A stretch of DNA of 27,451 bases from Rhodobacteraceae bacterium UBA6141. Lineage in GTDB: Bacteria; Pseudomonadota; Alphaproteobacteria; Rhodobacterales; Rhodobacteraceae. The stretch lies in assembly GCA_002423245.1 (NCBI GenBank), contig DIVD01000041.1, forward strand, positions 5,183-32,633, given 5' to 3'. Position 1 is the first letter of the stretch; every line of letters starts with the position of its first letter. The notes below the pieces were generated by a model that was given only the letters and a program-made list of their open reading frames with translations, had not been told where the DNA came from and searched no databases. A program made the position numbers and the translations under genes. Shown in pieces: positions 22,190-27,451 of the stretch.

Positions 22190-23221
22190 TCACCCCTCGT
22201 ATACCTCGGGCAAGTCGGCGGGCGCGCGGTCGAGCCACTGTGGCACCGGCAGGCCCCTGGACTTGAGGAATTCGGGGTTGAACAGCTTGGACTGATAGCG
22301 CGTGCCGTAATCGCACAGCACGGTGACGATGGTATGCCCCGGCCCCATGTCCCGCGCCATGCGGACCGCGCCGGCGATGTTGATGCCGGACGATCCGCCA
22401 AGGCAGAGCCCTTCCTCGGACAGAAGGTCGAACACCACCGGCAGCGCCTCGGCATCGGGGATGCGGAAGCTCATGTCGGGGGTCAGCCCCTCGAGGTTGG
22501 CGGTGATCCGGCCCTGCCCGATGCCCTCGGTGATCGAGGAGCCCTCGGCCTTCAGCTCGCCGGTGGTGTAATAGCTGTGCAGCGCCGCGCCCTCGGGATC
22601 GGCCAGCGCGATCTTCACGCCGTTGGGCTGCAGCGCCATCGCCACGCCCGCCAGCGTGCCGCCCGAGCCGACCGCGCAGATGAAGCCATCGACATTGCCA
22701 CCCGTCTGGTCCCAGATCTCGGGCCCCGTCGTTTCCACATGCGCCTGCCGGTTCGCGACGTTGTCGAACTGGTTTGCCCAGATCGCGCCGCGAGGTTCGG
22801 TTTTGGCCAGCGCCTCGGCAAGGCGGCCGGAATAGCGCACATAGTTGTTGGGGTTGGAATAGGGCGCGGCCGGCACCTGCACCAGTTCGGCCCCGGCCAG
22901 CCGCAGCATGTCCTTCTTTTCCTGGCTCTGGGTTTCCGGGATCACGATCACGGTGCGAAAGCCCATGCTCGCCCCCACCAGCGCGAGGCCGATGCCGGTG
23001 TTCCCCGCCGTGCCTTCAACAATGGTGCCGCCCGGTTGCAGCCGGCCCCTGGCCACCGCGTCCTCGATGATGAACAGCGCGGCGCGGTCCTTGACCGACT
23101 GGCCGGGGTTCATGAATTCCGCCTTGCCGAGGATCTCGCAGCCGGTGATCTCGCTGGCCTTCTTCAGGCGGATCAGCGGCGTGTGACCGACCGCGGCGGC
23201 CAGATCGGGACAGATGCGCAT
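22190..23221 (-). CDS. cysK: Cysteine synthase (O-acetylserine sulfhydrylase)
   Basis: 343 residues, PLP enzyme making cysteine from O-acetylserine and sulfide. PLP lysine K44 in NPGQSVKDRAA; the substrate loop is EGTAGNTGIGLAL rather than the TSGNTG of E. coli CysK; phosphate-binding loop CAVGSGGTLAG. The EGTAGNTGIGLA version and the extra 25 or so residues at the C-terminus (FNPEFLKSRGLPVPQWLDR) mark a distinct subgroup common in Rhodobacteraceae. Start at 23221 has AGGGAGG 8 bases upstream. In Rhodobacter sphaeroides a cysK lies next to trgAB and contributes to tellurite resistance; here it follows a trgB-like gene after 144 bases that include a hairpin. Confidence 0.94.
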   Translation of the reverse strand: MRICPDLAAAVGHTPLIRLKKASEITGCEILGKAEFMNPGQSVKDRAALFIIEDAVARGRLQPGGTIVEGTAGNTGIGLALVGASMGFRTVIVIPETQSQEKKDMLRLAGAELVQVPAAPYSNPNNYVRYSGRLAEALAKTEPRGAIWANQFDNVANRQAHVETTGPEIWDQTGGNVDGFICAVGSGGTLAGVAMALQPNGVKIALADPEGAALHSYYTTGELKAEGSSITEGIGQGRITANLEGLTPDMSFRIPDAEALPVVFDLLSEEGLCLGGSSGINIAGAVRMARDMGPGHTIVTVLCDYGTRYQSKLFNPEFLKSRGLPVPQWLDRAPADLPEVYEG

Positions 23222-23277
23222 GACAAAGCCTCCCTGTGGGTGCCGCCCTTTCTATGCCGGGGCCGGCCGCGCCTCAA

Positions 23278-23298
23278 GCCCGGTAGTGATGACCGGGC
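23278..23298. repeat. Inverted repeat between trgB-like gene and cysK
   Basis: GCCCGGT (23278-23284), 7-base loop, ACCGGGC (23292-23298); no T-tract follows on the minus strand, so attenuator, operator or mRNA-processing site are all possible. A short direct repeat CTGCCGGGG lies beside it at 23299-23318. Confidence 0.4.
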
Positions 23299-23365
23299 CT
23301 GCCGGGGTCTGCCGGGGCCACGGGCGGCGGACGGGCCGCACGGCACCGCGCGGCCGGAGGCTTGC

Positions 23366-24508
23366 CTATTCCGCCGCCCGCAGCGCCGCCGCCGCCTCGG
23401 CGCGCAGGCGCGGGCGCTGCCGGTCCAGCCAGTAGGCCAGCACGATCAGCGGCGCGAGGTCCACCTCGCCGCTGTCGATCAGCTCGATCAGCCGCGCGAA
23501 GGGGATCACATGGCCGCGGATATCCTCGGTCTCCGCCTCCAGCCCGGCAATGCCGCCGCTGCCGTCGGGCAGGTCGGCAAGCCCGACGAAGCTGTAGAGG
23601 TATTCGGTCTTGGCGCCGGGCGAGGCATAGCAGCCCGGCCCCGCGACCAGCCCGCGCAGCGTCAGCCCAGCCTCCTCCACGGTCTCGCGCAGGGCGCATT
23701 CCTCGGGGGTCTCGCCGCCGTCGATGCGCCCCGCCACCGGCTCCAGCAGCCAGGGCTGCGGATCGCCGCGCACGAAGGCGCCGATGCGGAACTGTTCCAC
23801 CACCAGCACCCGGTCGCGCAGGGGGTCATAGGGCAGCACCACCACCGCATCGGCCGACACGAAGCTCGCGCGCGTGACCGGGGGCGTCATCCGTCCGTCG
23901 AAACGCCGCCACGAGATGTCATGCTCCTCGACCGCGAAGAAGCCCGCATAGGGCTGGCGGAAGGCGGCCACCTCCACGTCGCCCGGCGCCGCGCGCCGGC
24001 GCAGCCGGGTGGGCTTGGCCTGCCGCGCCCGCACCCGCGCGCCGCCGCGCACCAGCATCTGCGGCCAGCGTGCGCGCACCCGGGCCGGATCGGCGATGCC
24101 GCGAAGCGCCATGACATCGCGCGCCGTTTCTGTCACCGTGTCGGCCCAGCGGGCCCGCCATGCCTCGAAATCCCAGGGGCCGCCGGGTTGCGGCTGCCCC
24201 TCCCCCGGCCAGAACACCGAGGCGGCAAGCTGCGCGCCGTCCGCCTCCACCGTCACCTCGCGGGTGACGAAGGCAAGACAGTCCCGGCAGAAGGCCAGCC
24301 GCGCCAGTTCGGCCTCGGTCAGCGGCCCGGTCAGCAGGCCCTGCACCGCGCCGCCCGGATCGTCCACCAGCATGGGCAAGTCCCCGGCCCCGGCGCACCG
24401 CACCGCCTGCCCGGCAAGCCGCGCCGGCCGCACCGGCACCTCGCGCCCGAGAACCGCGGCGCGCAGCGGCGCGTGGCGCAGCGGCCCATAGAAGAACATC
24501 GCCGTCAT
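23366..24508 (-). CDS. trgB: TrgB-like Nudix hydrolase fused to a gamma-glutamylcyclotransferase-like domain
   Basis: 380 residues. N-terminal part (about 1-150) starts MFFYGPLRHAPLRAAVLG, the FxYGxLR entry of the gamma-glutamylcyclotransferase/AIG2 fold. C-terminal Nudix domain (about 195-375) has a complete Nudix box, G-x5-E-x7-RE-x2-EE-x-G-L at about 260-282 (RIDGGETPEECALRETVEEAG), of the ADP-ribose pyrophosphatase type (GPGCYASPGAKTEYLYSFVG). In Rhodobacter sphaeroides the trgAB-cysK locus gives tellurite resistance and TrgB is the Nudix member; I assign trgB from domain content plus the adjacent cysK. No trgA membrane protein is in the window. ATG 24508 overlaps the stop of a small ORF; ATG 24499 (MFFYG) is an alternative. 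Confidence 0.85.
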   Translation of the reverse strand: MTAMFFYGPLRHAPLRAAVLGREVPVRPARLAGQAVRCAGAGDLPMLVDDPGGAVQGLLTGPLTEAELARLAFCRDCLAFVTREVTVEADGAQLAASVFWPGEGQPQPGGPWDFEAWRARWADTVTETARDVMALRGIADPARVRARWPQMLVRGGARVRARQAKPTRLRRRAAPGDVEVAAFRQPYAGFFAVEEHDISWRRFDGRMTPPVTRASFVSADAVVVLPYDPLRDRVLVVEQFRIGAFVRGDPQPWLLEPVAGRIDGGETPEECALRETVEEAGLTLRGLVAGPGCYASPGAKTEYLYSFVGLADLPDGSGGIAGLEAETEDIRGHVIPFARLIELIDSGEVDLAPLIVLAYWLDRQRPRLRAEAAAALRAAE

Positions 24509-24651
24509 CGCCCCGCGCCCTCTGTAGCTTCGGCGGCCCCGCCCCGCCCGCCGCAGCCCCGCCCGCCGCTGGATCGCAACGCCCCCGCGGGGGCGCGCGC
24601 CGGGGTGCGCGCCGGAATGCGCGCCGGGGTGCGCCTTGCCGCCATGCGCAT
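24505..24651 (-). CDS. Possible 48-residue ORF bridging cfa and trgB
   Basis: Starts 1 base after the cfa stop (ATG 24651) and ends by overlapping the trgB-like ATG by 4 bases (ATGA), so it fills the gap exactly. The product is Arg/Pro/Ala/Gly-rich (opening MRMAARRTPARIPARTPARAP), largely made from a 12-base tandem repeat. There is no good ribosome site of its own. The junctions suggest a real coupled frame; the composition suggests low-complexity filler. Confidence 0.25.
   Translation of the reverse strand: MRMAARRTPARIPARTPARAPAGALRSSGGRGCGGRGGAAEATEGAGR
24595..24635. repeat. 12-bp tandem repeat, 3.4 copies
   Basis: GCGCGCCGGGGT, GCGCGCCGGAAT, GCGCGCCGGGGT, then GCGCC, lying between the cfa stop and the trgB-like start. 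Confidence 0.85.
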
Positions 24652-24652
24652 G

Positions 24653-25867
24653 TCAGGCCGCGGGCCTTCTGACGGTGATCTGCGTCACGTCGCAGTTTCC
24701 GCCCTCGAACGCGCCCGCGCAAGCCGCGAGATAGAGGTTCCACATCCGCCGGAACCGCTCGTCGAAGCCAAGGCGCGACACCTCGTCCCAGCGGGCGTTG
24801 AAGGTCTCGTGCCAGCGGCGCAGGGTCTGGCTGTAGCTCGGCCCGAACTCGAAACTGCCGGCGACCGACAGGCCCGCCCGCTCCACCTCGCGGCGCAGCA
24901 CCGAGGGCGAGGGCAGCATCCCGCCCGGAAAGATGTGCTTCTGGATGAAATCGACGCCGCGCCGGTAGATCTCGAAGCGCCGGTCCTCCACGGTGATGAC
25001 CTGAAGGCAGGCGGCGCGCCCCGGTTTCAGCGCGCGCCGCAGCCTGTCGAAATAGACCGGCCAGAAGGCCTCGCCCACCGCCTCGAACATCTCGATGCTG
25101 CCGACGCCGTCATATTGCCCGGCCTCGTCGCGGTAATCCTGCAGCCTGATCTCCACCCGGTCCGAAAGGCCGGCGCGCGCGATCCGCGCCACCGCATAGT
25201 CGCGCTGCGCCTTCGAGATGGTCAGCCCCGTGACCCGCAGCCCGCGCTCGCCCGCCGCATATTCGGCAAAGCCGCCCCAGCCGCAGCCGATTTCCAGCAC
25301 ATGCTCGCCGGGCCGCACATCCATGCGGTTGACGAGGCTTTCGTATTTCGCCCGCTGCCCCGCCTCGAGGCTCTGCTGCCCGCCGGCGAACAGCGCCGAG
25401 GAATAGGTCATGCCCTCATCGAGCCAGAGGCGGTAGAACTCGTTGCCAAGGTCGTAATGCGCGGCAATGTTCCTGCGGGCCTGCGCCCTGGTGTTGCGGC
25501 GCAGCCAGTGGCGCAACCCCTCGAAGGCGCGCACCAGCCGCATCCCGGGGAAGCCGTCATAGATCTCGTCGTTGCCGGCATGCAAGAGATCCATGAAGGC
25601 CATGAGGTCGGGGCTCGACCAGGCGCCATCCATATAGGCCTCGCAAAAGCCCAGATCGCCCTCGCGCACGAGGCGCGCGAAGATGTCGGGGTCATGCACC
25701 TCGAGCGTTGCCACCGGGCCCGGCGCCGCGCCCGTCGCGCGGAACACCCGGCCGTCGGGCAGCACGAAGTCCAGCCGCCCGCGCGCCATCCGGCTCGCGG
25801 CATCGAACACATGCGCGAAATAGCGCGGCAGGCCGGGCTGCCCGGCCGTGGTCGTGAGATGGTCCAT
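24653..25867 (-). CDS. cfaA: Cyclopropane-fatty-acyl-phospholipid synthase family methyltransferase
   Basis: 404 residues from ATG 25867 (MDHLTTT). SAM-dependent enzyme acting on unsaturated acyl chains of membrane phospholipids. N-terminal lipid-binding region (1-120) with the FCEAYMDGAWSSPDL segment, the Cfa signature AHYDLGNEFYRLWLDEGMTYSSALF, SAM site VLEIGCGWGGFAEYAA, and GSIEMFEAVGEAFWPVYF and QKHIFPGGMLPS. In Rhodobacter sphaeroides a cfaA gene lies directly after the photolyase gene phrA and both belong to the sigma-E (singlet oxygen) regulon; related members convert cis-vaccenic chains to furan-fatty-acid precursors. The same order is seen here, 44 bases after the photolyase. Plain cyclopropane synthase remains possible. 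Confidence 0.92.
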   Translation of the reverse strand: MDHLTTTAGQPGLPRYFAHVFDAASRMARGRLDFVLPDGRVFRATGAAPGPVATLEVHDPDIFARLVREGDLGFCEAYMDGAWSSPDLMAFMDLLHAGNDEIYDGFPGMRLVRAFEGLRHWLRRNTRAQARRNIAAHYDLGNEFYRLWLDEGMTYSSALFAGGQQSLEAGQRAKYESLVNRMDVRPGEHVLEIGCGWGGFAEYAAGERGLRVTGLTISKAQRDYAVARIARAGLSDRVEIRLQDYRDEAGQYDGVGSIEMFEAVGEAFWPVYFDRLRRALKPGRAACLQVITVEDRRFEIYRRGVDFIQKHIFPGGMLPSPSVLRREVERAGLSVAGSFEFGPSYSQTLRRWHETFNARWDEVSRLGFDERFRRMWNLYLAACAGAFEGGNCDVTQITVRRPAA

Positions 25868-25911
25868 CCTGTCCCCCTGCACGCGACAGTCTAGCCCTTT
25901 GCCCGCGCGTT

Positions 25912-27339
25912 TCAATTTGCTTCTTGCCTTCCGCGGCGGGCGGCATGGGCGGCCAGCGCCCGCGCCCGCCCCTCCTTCAGCGAGATCACCGGCGCGGGAT
26001 AATCCTGCCCCGCCCGCAAGGCCCATGATCGCGGGCAGGCCTCGAAGACATCAAGCGCCGTCTGCGGCGGGCGCGCCTGCCCCTCGGCAATCCAGCGCCG
26101 CCGATAGGCATGGTCCGCATCGAACCTGTCGCCCTGCGCGGCGGGGTTGAACACCCGGAACCAGGGCGCGGCATCGGGCCCGGTCCCCGCCACCCATTGC
26201 CAGCCCATCGCGTTCGAGGCCGGATCCCAGTCGGTCAGGCAGTCCTCGAACCAGGCGCGCCCCAGCCGCCAGTCGGTCAGCAGATGCCGGGTCAGGTAGC
26301 TCGCCGCGATCATCCGGGCCCGGTTGTGGATGCGCCCCGTGGCGTAAAGCTCGCGCATCGCGGCATCGACCATCGGCTCGCCGGTCATGCCGCGCCGCCA
26401 CCGCTCGAGATCGCGGCTCTCGCCCCGCCAGGGAAATCCCTCCCGGCCCGCGCGCCAGTCCTTCTGCGCGAGCCCCGGGAACTGGTGCATGATCTGCGCC
26501 GCGAACTCGCGCCAGACCAGCTCCTTCAGGAACCGCTCCGCGCCGGGCGCTCCCTCGTGCTGCGCGCGCAGCGCGCCGTGCCAGATCGTGCGCGGCCCGA
26601 TCTCTCCCCAGGCAAGGTTCTCGGACAGGCCCGAGGTCGCATCCCGCGCCGGAACGTCGCGCCCCGCATCGTATCCGGCGATGCGCGTGTCCAGAAAGCT
26701 GCGCAGCCGGTCCAGCGCCGCCGCCTCGCCGACCCGGGCATATCTGGCCACGACCGCCCGGCCCCGGCCCATCGCCGCGCCAAGCGCCCAGTCCTCCAGC
26801 CTGTCGCTCGCCGGCCAGACCTGCGGCGGGCGCAGCGCCTTCGGCCGGGGCTCCGGCGGCGCCACGGCGCGCCGCTTCACCGCATTCCAGAACGGTGTAT
26901 AGACCCGGTAGGCGTCGCCCTGCCCCGTCCTCACCTCCCAGGGCTCGAACAGCAGCGCACCCGGAAAGCTGCGCGCCTCGATCCCCGCCGCCGTCAGCGC
27001 CGCCTTCACCGCGGTATCGCGCGCCCGCGCCTCGGGGTCATGGGCGCGCTGCCACCACACGGCGCCCGCCCCCGTTTCCGCCACCAGCGCCCGCAGCACC
27101 TCCAGCGCCCTGCCGCGGCGCAGGATCAGCCGGCTGCCGATCCCGTCCAGCGCCCGGGCATGGGCGGCGATCCCCTCGCCGATCCGCCATTTCGGCGCCG
27201 CGCCATAGCCCTCCACCACCTCGTCCAGCACGAAGACCGGGATCACCGCCCGCCCCCCGGCCGCGGCCGCCGCCAGCGCCGGGTGGTCCGACAGCCGCAG
27301 ATCGCGGCGGATCCACAGGATCAGGGGGGCATCGGTCAT
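25912..27339 (-). CDS. phrA: Deoxyribodipyrimidine photolyase (class I CPD)
   Basis: 475 residues. Light-driven repair of cyclobutane pyrimidine dimers using FAD. N-terminal antenna-binding alpha/beta domain (1-135; LILWIRRDLRLSDHPAL), then the FAD-binding helical domain: SGLSENLAWGEIGPRTIW, ELVWREFAAQIMH, WRRGMTGEPMVDAAMRELYATGRIHNRARMIAASYLTRHLL and WFEDCLTDWDPASNAMGWQWVAGTGPDAAPWFRVFNP. The tryptophan electron-transfer positions and the Glu of GEPMVDA that contacts the dimer are present. Start at 27339 with GAGGA upstream, preceded by a sigma-E-like promoter. Leads the series phrA-cfaA-(small ORF)-trgB-cysK-mscS. Confidence 0.96.
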   Translation of the reverse strand: MTDAPLILWIRRDLRLSDHPALAAAAAGGRAVIPVFVLDEVVEGYGAAPKWRIGEGIAAHARALDGIGSRLILRRGRALEVLRALVAETGAGAVWWQRAHDPEARARDTAVKAALTAAGIEARSFPGALLFEPWEVRTGQGDAYRVYTPFWNAVKRRAVAPPEPRPKALRPPQVWPASDRLEDWALGAAMGRGRAVVARYARVGEAAALDRLRSFLDTRIAGYDAGRDVPARDATSGLSENLAWGEIGPRTIWHGALRAQHEGAPGAERFLKELVWREFAAQIMHQFPGLAQKDWRAGREGFPWRGESRDLERWRRGMTGEPMVDAAMRELYATGRIHNRARMIAASYLTRHLLTDWRLGRAWFEDCLTDWDPASNAMGWQWVAGTGPDAAPWFRVFNPAAQGDRFDADHAYRRRWIAEGQARPPQTALDVFEACPRSWALRAGQDYPAPVISLKEGRARALAAHAARRGRQEAN

Positions 27340-27362
27340 CGGGATCCTCGCAAACTGTCAAA

Positions 27363-27392
27363 GCCTTACGCCCGCCACCCGCCCCCGGATCA
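27363..27392 (-). promoter_or_regulatory. Putative sigma-E (RpoE-ChrR) promoter of phrA-cfaA
   Basis: Minus strand: TGATCC (27392-27387), 18-base spacer, TAAGGC (27368-27363). TGATC with a TAAG-type -10 at this spacing is the pattern I know for the Rhodobacter sphaeroides singlet-oxygen sigma factor, and phrA-cfaA are known targets there. Spacer bases are very GC-rich. Confidence 0.6.
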
Positions 27393-27416
27393 CTCCCCTG
27401 CCCTTTGCCTTGTCGC

Positions 27417-27430
27417 AAATGTCCTCGGGG
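27417..27430 (-). repeat. Intergenic repeat copy 3 (box only)
   Basis: On the minus strand CCCCGAGGACATTT (27430-27417), 13 of 14 bases as copy 1. The part that would hold a hairpin runs out of the window or is absent. It lies upstream of the phrA promoter. Confidence 0.55.
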
Positions 27431-27451
27431 AGGTTTCTCAAGGAGGGGTGG

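Noticed and set aside
24595..24635. Tandem repeat as a CRISPR array
   Set aside because: 12-base units are contiguous without spacers and no cas gene is present.
22334..25894. A 1186-codon open frame on the plus strand
   Set aside because: Lies antisense to cysK, trgB and cfa, all with clear family motifs. Translation is His/Arg/Gln/Gly-rich with no domain; long antisense frames are expected when coding codons end mostly in G or C.

Overview
The window is GC-rich chromosomal DNA from an alphaproteobacterium, most likely family Rhodobacteraceae (Rhodobacter/Cereibacter/Paracoccus-like). Pointers to this are ChpT of the CtrA phosphorelay, an ornithine-lipid operon (olsBA), a phrA-cfa-trgB-cysK run like the one known from Rhodobacter sphaeroides, a DUF3553 mini-gene, and a short intergenic repeat built around CCCCGAGGAYATT. 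No prophage, insertion sequence, integrase or CRISPR array is visible, and codon character is uniform. It reads as core genome with several compact lineage-specific modules.

Layout. 1-3.9 kb: the 3' end of uvrA, an RcnB-like secreted protein, a HerA/YjgR-type ATPase, then a 527-base gene-free stretch with two orphan intrinsic terminators and probably two small RNAs, then an invasion-associated-locus-B protein. 3.9-9.3 kb: an envelope block read leftward (L,D-transpeptidase, an LpxD homologue, a dedicated ACP, a beta-ketoacyl-ACP synthase), with a divergent DUF882 (MepK-like) peptidase. 9.5-12.1 kb: arginase facing the ornithine-lipid genes olsB-olsA. 12.2-13.1 kb: a 58-residue DUF3553 protein and chpT. 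13.1-16.6 kb: obg-proB-proA. 16.8-19.4 kb: GNAT acetyltransferase with a small overlapping ORF, rplU-rpmA with a structured leader, and a DUF2059 protein. 19.67 kb: tRNA-Ser(CGA). 19.8-27.4 kb: a long leftward series, photolyase, cyclopropane-fatty-acid synthase, (small ORF), TrgB-like Nudix fusion, cysteine synthase and an MscS-family channel, headed by a sigma-E-like promoter.

How the genes fit together. Three modules have a coherent joint logic. (a) ACP + KAS + LpxD in one operon, without a ketoreductase, could deliver 3-oxoacyl chains to lipid A. (b) Arginase makes ornithine, the substrate of OlsB next door. (c) Photolyase, Cfa, TrgB and CysK are all linked to oxidant, light or tellurite stress and probably share an operon start. 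The most unusual non-coding signal is in 2703-3229. There a hairpin with a CCUCCUCCUCCU (anti-Shine-Dalgarno) loop is followed by a terminator. About 90 bases further on is a second promoter-to-terminator unit carrying an 18-base stretch complementary to the first, which suggests an sRNA and its antisense or sponge partner. All calls come from reading the sequence. No database search or folding program was run.
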